Of a stretch of 64,000 nt of DNA, positions 49,636-61,422 are shown piece after piece; the stretch's first letter is position 1; each line of letters starts with the position of its first letter. The stretch comes from Argyresthia goedartella. Taxonomy: Eukaryota; Arthropoda; Insecta; Lepidoptera; Argyresthiidae. A program made the position numbers and the translations under genes. The notes below the pieces were generated by a model. That model had not been told where the DNA came from. It ran no database searches and worked only from the letters and a program-made list of their open reading frames with translations. The DNA lies in NCBI GenBank assembly GCA_949825045.1, contig OX463813.1, positions 26,952,001 to 27,016,000 on the forward strand, written 5' to 3'.

Positions 49636-52600
49636 AATCCTCCAAGCCAACCTCCAACACAGCCAAACTGCAACGGCCCAGTTAAGACGCTGGTTGGGGG
49701 CAAACAGCACTGCCGTGGCTCTGATCCAGGAGCCGTGGATCAACCGCGGTAGCATTCGAGGGCTCGCCAATTTGAGAGGTAAGCTTTTCGGTACAACTGA
49801 TCACGATAACCCTAGAACGTGCATCATAACTACTAACAACATCCCAGCACAGCCATTAACAGAGTTCTGTTCCAGGGACCTGTGTGCCATAAGGCTGCAA
49901 CTGCCCGACACAGCTAGGTGCCGCGAGCTCGTGGTGGCCTCCGCCTACATGCCTGCGGAGGACAACCCGCCTCCACACGACCTGTGCCGGCTGGTGGACC
50001 ACTGCGAGAAGTCGGGCCTTCAACTCATCGTTGGGGCCGACTCGAACGCGCATCACCCACTGTGGGGCATGCCAGATATGAACAGCAGAGGTAAGACACT
50101 TGTTGAATACCTATTTACTACAAACCTCAATGTGCTTAACATAGGTTCTGAACCAACTTTTGTTACCAAGCGAAGCAGAACTATCGTTGATATTACCCTG
50201 GCAACGGCGGACATATCCGACGACGTTGGGGGCTGGCATGTGTCCAACGAGGCGTCATGCTCTGATCATCGATGGATACGCTTCGAGATCAACGCAGCGT
50301 TCTCCCCAACTGTCCCTAAGAGAAACCCACGCAAGACTGACAGAACCAGGTACAGAGCTATCCTAGGTGAAAGACTTGCTTGGGCTGAGACTCTACCAGA
50401 TCCGGAGGGACCCGAACAAATCGAACAACAGGTAACAGATTTTACAAATACTTCAATAGACTGCTACCATTCAACTTGCCCGCTTAGCACACCAGCGCCT
50501 ACCAACATCAAGGGGCAGCCTTGGTGGGGTCCTGATCTAGATAGGATGCGTGCTAAGATCAGAAGACTGCTAAACAGGGCGATGAACACCAGTGCTGATG
50601 AGGATTGGGACAACTATAAAGATGCCAAATCCAAGTACAAGAAACGACTACGGTTCAAAAGCAGCAACTCATGGAGGAAATTCTGCAGCGACATTGAAAC
50701 CGTTGATCAAGCAAATCGGGTAAGGCAAATACTAGCTCAACAAGGCAACTCCAGGCTAGGGTCGCTTAAAAAACCCGATGGAACATATACCTCTTCCACC
50801 ACAGAAACACACAGTCTCTTGTTGGAAACTCACTTTCCCGGAAGTAGAACTATTCAAGAGATTGTGTGGCCGGAAGAGGTTCACCATGAAGCTGTCGACC
50901 ACTTAGACATAACTAATAATATTATCACTGCTGACAAGGTAAGATGGGCCATTAATAGCTTTAAACCTTTTAAATCAGCAGGACCAGATGGAATCTTCCC
51001 AGCACTTCTACAGTGGGGTGGGGAACCCGTCATCAATATAATGGTCCGAATCATGAAAGCATGTCTTAGATTCGGATACGTTCCCAAAAGGTGGAGAGTA
51101 GTAAACGTAATTTTCATACCGAAGCCAGGAAGGAGCGACTACACTAACGCTAAATCTTTCAGGCCGATTAGTCTCACCTCGTTCTTGCTTAAAACTCTCG
51201 AACGTTTGTGCGAGAGACACCTGAGAGATGGAGCGTTAAAACATATACCCTTACACAAGAATCAGCATGCATATAGTTTGGGTAAGTCTACTGAATCGGC
51301 TCTCCATGCAGTTGTATCCACAATTGAAGAGGCGATTCAAAACAAATGCATCTGTCTTGGAACTTTTATTGATATAGAAGGTGCCTTTGACAAGACGCAG
51401 TATAGCAGTATAAGTGCATCTCTAACAAGGCATGGGGTGTCAACAGCTGTAAACAACTGGGTCACAAACATGCTTAACAAACGTATCGTGCGTCTAGCTG
51501 GAGAGTCCCTATCGGCGGAGGTAGTACGGGGATGCCCGCAGGGAGGAGTGCTCTCCCCGCTTCTGTGGAATCTGGTCATTAACGACCTGATTACCAAGCT
51601 TAACGCTAATGGATACTACACCGTAGGATACGCCGACGATTTGGTAATCCTCATCACAGGTAAATTTGCGAGCACAGTGTGCAACCTTAAACAAACAGCT
51701 CTTCGCATCGTGGAGCGCTGGTGTTTAGAATATGACCTGGCGGTTAACCCAACAAAAACGGTAATGGTCATGTTCACTAACAATAGGGCTCTTGGTAGGT
51801 ATACCCTACCTAAGCTCTTTGGAACGGAACTCCAGCTAGCAACTGAGGTGAAGTACCTGGGCATAACCTTGGACAGCAAGCTCAACTGGAGTAGCCACAT
51901 CGACAACAAACTAAAGAAGGCGAGTATTGCTTTCTGGCAGTGTCGGAGAATGGTGGGGAAAAAGTGGGGACTTTCTCCCAACATCATTCTTTGGCTGTAC
52001 GTAACGGTGATCCGTCCTCTTGTCTGCTACGGAGCTGTGGTGTGGTGGACCAGGACCAAACTAACCACAATGGTAAGCAAACTCCAAAGCTTCCAAAGGC
52101 TGGCCTGCATGGCTATCACAGGTAGTATGAGAACTACTCCAACAGCAGCAATGGAGGCCATGCTGTGTCTTCCGCCACTCCAGCTATATATTAAGCAGGA
52201 GGCCGCGTCATCTGCGGTGAGACTCAACACCTTAGGACTTTGGAGGAAAAACAGGACCTCACACACCGCCATCCTAGGGGAAGTTTACAAAAAATTTCCC
52301 ATCTCTATGGCTTGCAGTGACAGAATCCCTAAACAATTTGTTTTTGACAAAAAATACAACATACAGTTACATGAAGACCATCGGGTTGAGGGGCTCGACG
52401 TTAAAGAGCTCAGAATTTTTACCGATGGTTCAAAAACTGAAGCAGGCACTGGTTCAGGCACCTTCTCGGAGGACCTAAACATCAAGATGGCCATTCCACT
52501 GGGTGCCCATAATACTGTCTTTCAAGCTGAATGCATGGGCATCATCTCGGCCGCTAATGCCATAGCATCGAGAAAGGTAAGAGATTCCTCCATTCGAATC

Positions 52601-53236
52601 CTCTCGGATAGCATGGCCGTCCTACAAGCCCTAAATAGCAACACTATTAACTCAGGGCTAATCTACGAGTGTCACAAACGACTAATGGAGGTATGTCAAC
52701 ACAACCGCGTAATCCTTCAATGGATAAAAGGACACAGCGGATCAAGAGGTAACGATGCAGCGGATGAGCTGGCGCGTAAAGGATCTAGCTTGACAGCGTA
52801 TGGTCCCGAACCTATCATCCCTCTTCCCTTCAAGATGGTACGCTCATTTCTGAGAGAGTCGACCAGGAATGATCATGCCACTCTTTGGACAAACCATAAG
52901 GAGTGCAGGCAGGCTAAGCTGGCCTTGCCGTCCCCTAGCGCTAGGCTGGCTAAGACCTTGCTTCGACTTAGCAGGCCGCGCATGCGACTGGTAACTGCAG
53001 CACTTACTGGCCATGGTTTCTTTAACAAACATCTATATGTCCTAGGTGTTACCGACAGCCCCCTTTGCAGAGCCTGCTTGGAGGCAGAAGAAACGGCTGC
53101 TCACGTCCTCATGGAGTGCACAGGAGTAGCGGACTACAGGGCTAAACACCTCGGTCAATCGAGGGACCTTCCAGGGATAGTCGGTAACGTAAAGGGCCTA
53201 CTGGCGTTCCTGGAGGAGTTGGGTTGGCTCGAATGA
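49610..53236 (+). CDS. Retrotransposon ORF2: endonuclease, reverse transcriptase, RNase H
   Basis: 1,208 residues and uninterrupted. Apurinic-type endonuclease: LIQEPW, GADSNAHHPLWG and CSDHRW within residues 1-225. Reverse transcriptase: motif A FIDIEGAFD near 585, GCPQGGVLSP near 645 and YADD near 673. RNase H: FTDGSK near 936, FQAECMGI, LSDSMA near 1000 and KGHSGSRGNDAADELA near 1041. A C-terminal Cys/His knuckle (CRACLEAEETAAHVLMEC) lies near 1153. These activities nick the target, copy RNA on the nick and remove RNA. The start overlaps ORF1, suggesting reinitiation. All catalytic residues I can check are present. Confidence 0.93.
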   Translation: MASLSRDCKILQANLQHSQTATAQLRRWLGANSTAVALIQEPWINRGSIRGLANLRGKLFGTTDHDNPRTCIITTNNIPAQPLTEFCSRDLCAIRLQLPDTARCRELVVASAYMPAEDNPPPHDLCRLVDHCEKSGLQLIVGADSNAHHPLWGMPDMNSRGKTLVEYLFTTNLNVLNIGSEPTFVTKRSRTIVDITLATADISDDVGGWHVSNEASCSDHRWIRFEINAAFSPTVPKRNPRKTDRTRYRAILGERLAWAETLPDPEGPEQIEQQVTDFTNTSIDCYHSTCPLSTPAPTNIKGQPWWGPDLDRMRAKIRRLLNRAMNTSADEDWDNYKDAKSKYKKRLRFKSSNSWRKFCSDIETVDQANRVRQILAQQGNSRLGSLKKPDGTYTSSTTETHSLLLETHFPGSRTIQEIVWPEEVHHEAVDHLDITNNIITADKVRWAINSFKPFKSAGPDGIFPALLQWGGEPVINIMVRIMKACLRFGYVPKRWRVVNVIFIPKPGRSDYTNAKSFRPISLTSFLLKTLERLCERHLRDGALKHIPLHKNQHAYSLGKSTESALHAVVSTIEEAIQNKCICLGTFIDIEGAFDKTQYSSISASLTRHGVSTAVNNWVTNMLNKRIVRLAGESLSAEVVRGCPQGGVLSPLLWNLVINDLITKLNANGYYTVGYADDLVILITGKFASTVCNLKQTALRIVERWCLEYDLAVNPTKTVMVMFTNNRALGRYTLPKLFGTELQLATEVKYLGITLDSKLNWSSHIDNKLKKASIAFWQCRRMVGKKWGLSPNIILWLYVTVIRPLVCYGAVVWWTRTKLTTMVSKLQSFQRLACMAITGSMRTTPTAAMEAMLCLPPLQLYIKQEAASSAVRLNTLGLWRKNRTSHTAILGEVYKKFPISMACSDRIPKQFVFDKKYNIQLHEDHRVEGLDVKELRIFTDGSKTEAGTGSGTFSEDLNIKMAIPLGAHNTVFQAECMGIISAANAIASRKVRDSSIRILSDSMAVLQALNSNTINSGLIYECHKRLMEVCQHNRVILQWIKGHSGSRGNDAADELARKGSSLTAYGPEPIIPLPFKMVRSFLRESTRNDHATLWTNHKECRQAKLALPSPSARLAKTLLRLSRPRMRLVTAALTGHGFFNKHLYVLGVTDSPLCRACLEAEETAAHVLMECTGVADYRAKHLGQSRDLPGIVGNVKGLLAFLEELGWLE

Positions 53237-53335
53237 TTCGCATTCCCACCCACACGCAAAATAGGCGCTTTCGTCGTCGAGTTTCGGAAACCAGCCCGTC
53301 TTACAATTGACAATTGACAAATTAGACGGAACCCA

Positions 53336-54720
53336 CGCCATTTAGGCCTTCTTACATTTAACGGGCCATTTTCCTGATCTCATGTTCTTACCGATTCTGA
53401 TACATGTCACTTAACTCTACTAATGTCCAGCGAATTAATCGATGCAGGCGGCTCGGCGAGCATCGCATAGTGATCTCGATTCACGATTAATAGATTTAGT
53501 AGTGTGAGTGGACGCGGTAACATGTCTGCCCCAAACCAAGTGATAAATTAGGATAGTGTATCGATACTACTATTCGGTCTGTAGGATATAGCATTCTCTT
53601 TGACAATATGATGAGTGTGTGTGAGTGACACATACTACTGGATTGTTCAGCAACATCATCATCAGTTATTTTGAGAATGGGACGAATGAATCATTCTCGG
53701 AATTTATCATTTTAAGTCAATCTTAGAGAATGTGGTCATTTTTAGAATCGGTCATTCTTCGACAAAACTTCGAGGGTGGCACATTGATAAACTGCTGTTC
53801 AGAATAATATCACTAACGATCGAACGAATACTATCGCGACAAAGCAATCTGACCCAATAAACAATGGCCACAAATATAATGATCACCAAAATAAAAAATA
53901 AAAAAAAGTTGCTCTGATCACGTCGGTCCCATAGTAAAAGTTGTTCAGAACGATATCCCTAAGAACTTCGGCTTGTAGCTCCCTTTCTGTTAGACCCTCT
54001 ATACTTTATCTTAGAACTTCTTAAAACGTCTGCTAAACGCCTGCACACGAATATCCACAAACTATTATTTAAATAACAACACCGAAAGCATCGTGCAAGA
54101 AAGTTAGTACAGGGTGGCCTGCACAATTTATTTCCTTTAGGGCATGATACATGTGGTAAATATGGTAAGTGGTCACCTAAACAAACAAAAAATATTGGTT
54201 TAAATGCAATTCGCCGCAGCTAAGGACATCTTACTCCCGTATCTATATTTTATTAAGTGTGCCAACGTTTTGTTCCCTCATAAGTTTTGCATCCGAAGTG
54301 TCCATAATTGCAGTGAGGACGTCTGCGGACCAATCAGGACAATTTGCAGAACCGTCTCACTGAGCAATTACAAACGTGCTGCACTGTAGCGATAGCAAGA
54401 CTGGTGCAGTGTGCTTTTTGTTGGAAGCGAAAAATCTCATGGACAGAAGGTTTAGATAAAATAAAAGAAACATTTAATATCTTTGCAACTGAAGTTCACC
54501 CTTCGTTCATAGATGGCGTTGTTACCGGAGCTTTTGACAGCTGCGCGATGCATAAAGCTATTATGCTAATAGCTTCGTTAATTTGAGGCGCAATGCGTAT
54601 TATACCCAACAACCTGTCGATGTGGGCTAAGCATGGATATGATCTTAAGGACAGGTGCCTCTAAAATGAAGGACGAACATTTTTCTTACCGGAAACTGTG
54701 TGAATACCAATAACAGATAA
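53336..54720. other. Intergenic, no supported gene
   Basis: AT-rich with no coding structure. Frames of 61-80 codons at 54,204-54,586 overlap each other and have no recognisable content. Confidence 0.55.
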
Positions 54721-54721
54721 A

Positions 54722-54776
54722 GTGCAGGTCGGACTCCCACACGACAGAACCCTTCGTGTGGGAGTCCGACCTGCAC
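54722..54776. repeat. Perfect 23-bp stem hairpin
   Basis: Arms 54,722-54,744 and 54,754-54,776 are exact inverted copies around a 9-nt loop CAGAACCCT. The arms carry GGTCGGACTCCCAC, a variant of a lepidopteran repeat word (compare GAGTCGGACTCGCGCAC at 46,840), so two repeat pieces may have joined head to head. Confidence 0.85.
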
Positions 54777-54849
54777 ACACTTTACAGTCGTAAAAGAAAA
54801 CTTAACGACAAAAAATAATAAAACAAAAACAAAATGAGAATAATATCAT

Positions 54850-54925
54850 GTCCGAAGATAGATTCGAACCCAGAACCCTAAGATTGCAAAAACGATATCA
54901 AACCAATTGCGCCACCACAACCATG
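54850..54925 (-). repeat. tRNA-derived SINE-like sequence
   Basis: On the minus strand GGTGGCGCAATTGG (A box) and GGGTTCGAATCT (B box) are about 45 bp apart, as in a tRNA. The anticodon region does not fold well and flanks are repeat-like, so a SINE head is preferred over a tRNA gene. Confidence 0.5.
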
Positions 54926-55023
54926 TGATAAGCAGCGATATCTACGATTTTATTTGAATGATATTATGGTTTGTTATTAATTTCGCAGCTGGTGTTAAAA
55001 CACTTGTCTTGTATGGGGACCCC

Positions 55024-55027
<4 letters not shown>

Positions 55028-55056
<29 letters not shown>

Positions 55057-55140
55057 AGCCTACATCATCCCACTGCTGGGCAAAGGCCTCTCTTCCCCTC
55101 CTCCACTTTTCATGCCTCTGGGCTACCTCCCACCAGTTGC
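55028..55140. repeat. (ATT)n and lepidopteran repeat end
   Basis: About nine ATT units join CCCACTGCTGGGCAAAGGCC, the well-known 3' end of a dispersed lepidopteran non-LTR family in minus orientation. Confidence 0.65.
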
Positions 55141-55239
55141 TGCTGTGGGGACCCCCTTAATTTATAAAATCTCTTGTAGTTCTTCTATAACTTCTTGCTG
55201 TAGCGGCAACAGAAATATTGTGAACATTTCAACTCTCTA

Positions 55240-55365
55240 TATATTAAGGTTCTTGAGATACAGCGCGCTGATGGACGGATGGACGGACAGACGGACAGAC
55301 GGACATCGGAGGCTTATTAATTGGCCGATTGGTACACTTCGGGTATGGAACCCTGACAACCAACT
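55240..55365 (+). repeat. Second lepidopteran repeat end with GACGGACAGACGG tract
   Basis: TTCTTGAGATACAGCG followed by a GGAC/GACA tract and TTCGGGTATGGAACCC, the same family end as at 47,160-47,260. Confidence 0.6.
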
Positions 55366-55542
55366 GGGTTTCGAGACTCGTCACTAGTCAGCAGCTAGTA
55401 CATTTAAAAATTGTTGCTATACGGGTACGTGTTGCTATAGCGGTCAATTACCCGACTGCCGTGAACCGAATCATACTCGTACATGGTAACTATGGTAACG
55501 GTCGGCAACCATGGTAACGATCGGCGACCGCTACCATGATAC

Positions 55543-56396
55543 TGTTACGCCGGTAGGTTAGGTCAAAAACTTTAAACGTCAATTTCAGTGCTTTAGAGGC
55601 GTTTTCAGCAGGCTGAAACCCGTTTTCAGGCGTTTTCAGGACCCCTTATGGGCCTCTGAAGCACAAATCGTTATATGGCGAAATATCCGGTAGGAGTGAC
55701 AGAGATAGCACTACTAGAAAGAGATAGCTATACTCGGAACATTAGAGAAGTGTGTGACAGAGATAGCACTACTAGAAAGAGATAGCTATACTCGGAACAT
55801 TCGAAAAGGGAGTGACAGAGAGAGTGCACCATTAGAGAGAGACATATATGGTCTCGAATTTTCTCGGCCCGCACGCTAGTCCTTACTAGAATATTCGCGA
55901 TATGTGTGGACAATGTGTCCAGAGCGGCTCCGCGGGATATAAAAGGCGCCGACGGCCGGCGCCGCCTGCCACGCGACCTGGTTGCCTAGCCGGCGATCAC
56001 CCACTGCATACCAGCGCCACAAGAAGACCACCGCCCGCAGGGGCCATCCGATGACCTGTCCACAGGAGTGGACAGAGGCGATTCTTCGGGATGAGGTCCG
56101 TCGACCTGACCCCGACTCCCCACGCCCCAGAAGGGGTGCGTGAGATGACTATGAAGAAGAAGCGTGTTAGTTACATTTTAACTGTGATCGAGTGCTAGTA
56201 CAAGGATAATCGGAAAGAAAGACTCTTCGTGTGAATAGTGAGTGCATAATTAGTGAAATAGTGTGTGTGTGTTTTAGTGGATTTTATGTACAGTTCGTGT
56301 GAATTGTAAGTGCCTAATTTGGGTAATAAAGTGAGTGTTTTAATTAGTGGATTAATTCGTGTTTTTCTATCAAATACGAACCCCACGCTCGTAACA
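55543..56396 (+). mobile_element. Solo LTR, 854 bp
   Basis: Begins TGTTACG and ends CGTAACA, with the 4-bp duplication ATAC on both sides (55,539-55,542; 56,397-56,400). A TATAAAAG box lies at 55,938 and an AATAAA signal at 56,325, in LTR order. Four-base duplications fit a Ty3/Gypsy-type element. No internal region follows, so it is the remnant of recombination between two LTRs. Confidence 0.83.
55696..55869 (+). repeat. Three 58-bp tandem repeats in the LTR U3
   Basis: Units start GTGACAGAGATAGCACTACT at 55,696, 55,754 and (diverged) 55,812, upstream of the TATA box. Repeated U3 blocks often act as enhancers or insulators in LTR elements; here that is inference. Confidence 0.85.
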
Positions 56397-56400
56397 ATAC

Positions 56401-59400
56401 CTACGCTAAATGACAGTAATTTCGAACATTGCACGCAATTTATAAGTATCGTTAACCCAATCCTGAGCGTACAGTGGTTGTCAGGGGTCGATGACCGCTA
56501 TTGCAACGCTAACCCGAAAAGACCTTTGTACAAAGTGAAAATACACAGAATTCTTTCTTGCCTTTTCCTTTGAAGGCGCCCAAAGATTCCTAAGCATTGA
56601 GAGTATGTATTTTCATTACAAAGTATTTTTCACATATTTTTTAAATGTTAGACTGAGCAATGCGGGCACTAAGGGGCGGCGGGAATTAAAAAATAATCTA
56701 ATTAAATCGATAATAACGCGATAATAAAACGTATTTATACCCAGTCTTTTTTATCTGTGAGTAAAATTAACCGGTCCACAAGTATTTGCAATAAATAGGT
56801 ACTTCCTAAGAACTTACACGAATTGAGTGCGGAACCTGTAGGTTAGGTTGGGTTAGAACGTTTAGATACAACCAGCGGAGCGAGCTTGCGACTGAAAGTA
56901 ATGTAAAGCCAAATAAGGCTAGAATAAGTTATTATGGCTAAATTTTTATTGGGCTAGATTAGGTAGGAATTTACTAGAAGCAATCAGGAGCGTAGCGAAG
57001 CGAAATATGTGCAAATAAAACAACATTTAATTAAGTTTATTTTGACCAAGATTTCTAATACTATTTTTGCTATCCCTGCCTCAAAATAGCGATCACTCGA
57101 TATCCGAGACATCTCATTCATTACGCATACCCCTTAAGGGCTTATCACCAAAAGTTATTTACACCAAATTCGCCCTTGCCAGTATGCACATAAGTACTAT
57201 ATTCGCTTCATCGGTTTTTTCACGTAATGCAGTCTCTACGTCTGCTTTCAGATCTGAGGGAAATGAATGGTGATTTATTAGTGCCATTAATTAGTTGGCA
57301 TTGTTGGGATTAATTATATTTTTTATTAACAATGAAAGTAACCAAAATATATGAATTAAAAATAAAATAGAAACACTAAAAGAAACAACTACGCGAATAA
57401 ACCACCCCGGGACATTGCCGAGGCTAAGGGATTAATTATTTTACTCTTAAATGTCTTCAATATACATAATTCATTCAATGAATGCTATTCAGTCAATAAA
57501 TGTTAGAGCTTTGTGAATCAGGTGCAGAGTTCTTTCAGGCAAAGAACTTCAAAAAAATCAGCAATTGTCTTTTGGAGGATACATAATAATTGATATTCAC
57601 ATTAACATACCTACGTTGACGAAGCCTGTACATTTAAAAAATATAATGTTATTATTAGTTATAAGATATTCTTGGCTCATTAAGCCATTTTCATTTTTCA
57701 TTTAATATTTTCTGTAAAAAATCCGGCTTCTAAAAGTGGCTACTTACTTATATTTTAAAATTTTACTCAACAGGCATATTTACATTATACACGGTGAGTT
57801 TTTATTCGTTTTGGGAACTTCGTGGAATTATAGTACCCATCAATATGAACAACCTTCCCGAAGAAACAGATGGTCGCATCGAAAAAATATCTTTTTCTTC
57901 TTCCATAGTTACTTATAATCAGCTGATGGGGTCAATGTACTGAGGAACGAATTTTTTACCCTACATACGGCATAAACATGCTTAATTTTGTCATTGGTTT
58001 TGAACTTTATTTACAAAGCCATAAGGTTCAAGTGGGCAAATAGTAGCAGATCCTTATAAAGGTTTAAAGCGATTGTAATTAGAAATGTTCACTGAATATG
58101 CATTTATGTTGTTTTAGGGTTGAAATGTTCACTGAATATGCATTTATGTTACCGCTATCGCAACAAATAATTAATTAAACGCAATAAAAACATAAGAGTA
58201 TTTTTTTGCGTTTATTCTTATATGATGTTACGGAACCCTTCGTATGAGTGTCCGACTCGCACTTAACAAGTTTTTATTTCTTTTCCCTAGTGTTAAAATA
58301 TATTTTTTCATACGGGGTGGGAGAGGCACTGATTTGGACTAGTAATTCGAAACTTCGTGATGAGGTGCTCACCGATTGTGCCTCGGGAAATATGATTTTC
58401 AAACCCATCAATCCCATCAGTCAGTATCGAGTGGACTTACTATTAAACTTGATGTTGACCAAGTGCCAATGAGATAAGTTAATTTATCTTAAGTACATTA
58501 TACGTACGGATGTTACAACGGTGATAGATAACATTATGAGCTGACCTTTAATCATAGCTGCGGCGATGGGCTAGCCCTCTGTCACGCATGATGGAGTATG
58601 AAATAACTGGCTAAATGTGGGCACAATTGTGCCTCTGCCACCCAGTATGGGAAAAGGCGTGACGCTATGTATGTATGTAACAAAAGCATGGCATATCGTA
58701 ACATAACTATACACAAAAAAAATAAAAATTAAATTTGCTTCTCTTGTTTCCTATTTAAGCTGATAACGTTCTAATCAGCTAAACCGATTTTAATAAAATA
58801 TACCTAAGTACCAACGCAGTAATGTCTACTACCAGCTACAGTAAAATCACCAAGTTAAAAACTAAAAAACCCTTACCATCTACTCACCGAGACGATTCTA
58901 AAGAGCACAAACTCGCTTTATTTTATCACAGAGTTCCTGTGATCACCATCCAGTTCCATCATCAGAACAGCTCGATACCCTCACTACTAAGAGCAATGTA
59001 TTTGTCACATTAAAACAAATCAAACGAGTCCAAACTCGAGGGTTTTACAAGTAGCAGTTGATGAGTTCTACTATCCACCTTTAGGTTCCATCATCAGATC
59101 AGCTCAATACCCCCACCAAAGCATCAACTACTCACCGAGACGATTTTAAAGTGCCCAAACTCGGTAGGATTGCGAAATTTTGTTACAGAGTTCCTTTGAC
59201 CACCATCCGGCTCCATCATCAGATAAGATCGATGATATCATAATGTTGCCTTCTTACTGAACTTACATAATTTCTCCAAATTTTAGCTTAATCGGAAACC
59301 GGGAAGAGGGTCAAATTTAGCAAGATTCCTTTACATAGTTACATTTGAAGCTAATATAAGGTGTTAATAAAATCCGCATTAAATATCTTGACCGATATTC

Positions 59401-59750
59401 AGGGCCTAATTAAAAACATGAGAAGACATCCTTGATTTTCAGTGCTAAACTAGTGACGTATATCCGGTCCGTCCGTTCCCGCCCGGATGTTCGGTTAAGC
59501 CGCGTGGTACCTTGTTTGCGCGCGCGCCCCACCACACCACCGAGGCAGTTCGGATTGTTGAATTCGAATTTAGCTTCATTGGCGTCTTGATTTTCGCACG
59601 GCACAGTCGCTGCTCAGCTCCTGAGTACGGCCTGCCGAAAATCTATACATCGTGACGTGAGAACTCTTTTGCATATTATAACCAACTGTTCGTTAAAGAA
59701 TTTCTTAGTATTTTCTGATTTATTGCTGGCAAATAAAAAATACCTAACGG
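56401..59750. other. Intergenic with repeat fragments, no supported gene
   Basis: A 29-bp word with GAAATGTTCACTGAATATGC occurs twice (58,082 and 58,123). From 58,980 to 59,310 several degraded pieces of one repeat carry TTCCATCATCAGA, ending with AATCGGAAACCGGGAAG, a common lepidopteran repeat. Small open frames here fall in these repeats. Confidence 0.55.
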
Positions 59751-59772
59751 TGTGACCGTTCGTTTGTGTAAA

Positions 59773-61422
59773 ATGGAGCAAGAAACCCCGGAGGTTCCGT
59801 CCAGTGTGGAGCACGTGGCGGCTCGTAAGGATAAAGGCAAGAAAAGGCGGAAACCGGTGAGCTCTTCGGACTCCGACAATTCAAGTTCGTCCTCGTCGAG
59901 TTTCTCGGAAAGCGACGATCGCAGGAAGCGGTACCGACGGCGCAAACGCATCAAGGAACGTAAGTTCGATCTTCTTTTTAACAAGATTAAAGATCTTAAA
60001 AGCCAACTTGCTGCTACACAGGAATTTCACGAATATGATTGTGAACCACGGCATGACTTGATTGACCCTAATGTTAGTGGAGACCTCTACGAAGGTCACG
60101 TTGAGGAGTCCGAGCCCGCCAACATTGACTCGGCTTTCGAGGTCGATCTTAACATTTTTACTGGTATAAAAACCAAGGAGCCCGCTGTACCGCAGGCGTC
60201 TCCCGAACTAACACAACAATTAAAATATTTGCAGCGATTCAATAGCCAGGACTGGATTAACGTCCGATATGCCGACGTCCTAAAACACTATTTATTTGCG
60301 CCGGGTTGCACTAATATTGAAGCTAATGACGAGATAAAGAGGTATAATACATCTAAAACTACCTTAAACATGGAAATGGCTTTTGCCGGCATTTCCAATG
60401 CATTGCTCAAACAGCGCGACGCGCTTTTGAGTGAATTACAAGCCTTTCTAGCCTGGGCGCATCAGGTCGAAAACCTACGATTTGACGATATCCATACAAA
60501 GCTCAAAGAAATGTTGGCCAATGGTGAGTATAGCAAGATTTCAAACGACGCTCTCCAGCTCGTCTGTGGACACCGGGCTGAACTTATTCAATATTGCAGA
60601 GAAGGCATACTCTCATCAGTAAAAGACCAGTACCACAAAAATACACTACGCAAAATTGCGCCGTCAGGTTCTCATCTATTTGAAGCCGACAAATTTAATG
60701 CTTTATTGGAAAAAGCGGGTGGAGTTAAAAATGTGTTTTGGGTGGAAGGAAAGTCTCGCTACAATACTGCGCCACAGTACGAGCCTTCCACTTCTACCCG
60801 CAGTCAGACGCAGAAACAGACCGCAACTTATAACAATCGCGCGCAATATCATAATCAAAGCCAGTATCATACTTCGGCCCGAGGCAGGATAAATAATAAT
60901 TCGATTCGCGGGCGAGGCGCGCGGGGTTCACGCGGCCGTGGTCTACCCGACAGGTCAGGAAGGGATTATCAACCCAGACGTTCTCCCTCATCCCACCGGG
61001 ATAGGAGACACCAAACCCATAAACGAAATATTGACTATGCCATGCACATGCATGCAAAATTTCACGCCGGACAACTCCGCATGTACTACGATCGTTGGAA
61101 ACAGTTGGGAGCTCCCACATACATTCTAAAAATTATACAAGGATGCCGCATTCCTATTGTGTTGAAACCACCATTGCACATTCCAAACAGTCGCAGTGTG
61201 AAAACACCAGAATCAGAACAAATGTCGAAAATAATGAAAAACATGATCTCGCAGGGTATGCTAGAAAAGGTGCGCCCATCGCCCAGCTTTATTTCCCCGA
61301 TATTCCTGCGCCCCAAGAGCGACGGCACATGGAGGCCCATATTCAACTTAAAAAATCTGAACCAATACGTCTGTTCGATTCAAAATCGATACTCGATCTA
61401 TGGTTCCGGAACGGCCTTTTGA
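59773..61422 (+). pseudogene. DIRS-like retrotransposon: gag-like protein with truncated reverse transcriptase
   Basis: 549 codons from the ATG at 59,773. The N-terminal part has a basic serine-rich block (SSSDSDNSSSSSSSFSESDD) and a coiled stretch. The middle (FAPGCTNIEANDEIKRYN; KQRDALLSELQAFLAWA) is gag-like, followed by an RG-rich RNA-binding tail. From about residue 440 it turns into the start of a DIRS-type reverse transcriptase (GQLRMYYDRWKQLGAPTYIL; SPSFISPIFLRPKSDGTWRPI; NLKNLNQYV), then stops. The catalytic motifs and tyrosine recombinase are missing, so it is a broken copy. Class assignment rests on these motifs only. Confidence 0.6.

Larger units (their letters stand above)
47327..53323 (+). 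mobile_element. Full-length LOA/I-type non-LTR retrotransposon
   Basis: 5,997 bp between two copies of AGACGGAACCCA (47,315-47,326 and 53,324-53,335), a perfect 12-bp target duplication. It has a GC-rich 5' untranslated region of about 540 bp, two overlapping intact ORFs, and a short 3' tail of ACAATTG repeats. RNase H after the reverse transcriptase places it in the LOA/I part of the non-LTR tree; LOA is favoured by the endonuclease start. Intact frames and perfect duplication suggest a young, possibly active copy. Confidence 0.9.

Noticed and set aside
49364..49770. Several minus-strand frames across the ORF1/ORF2 junction of the LOA-type element
   Set aside because: They are shadows of the GC-rich coding strand.
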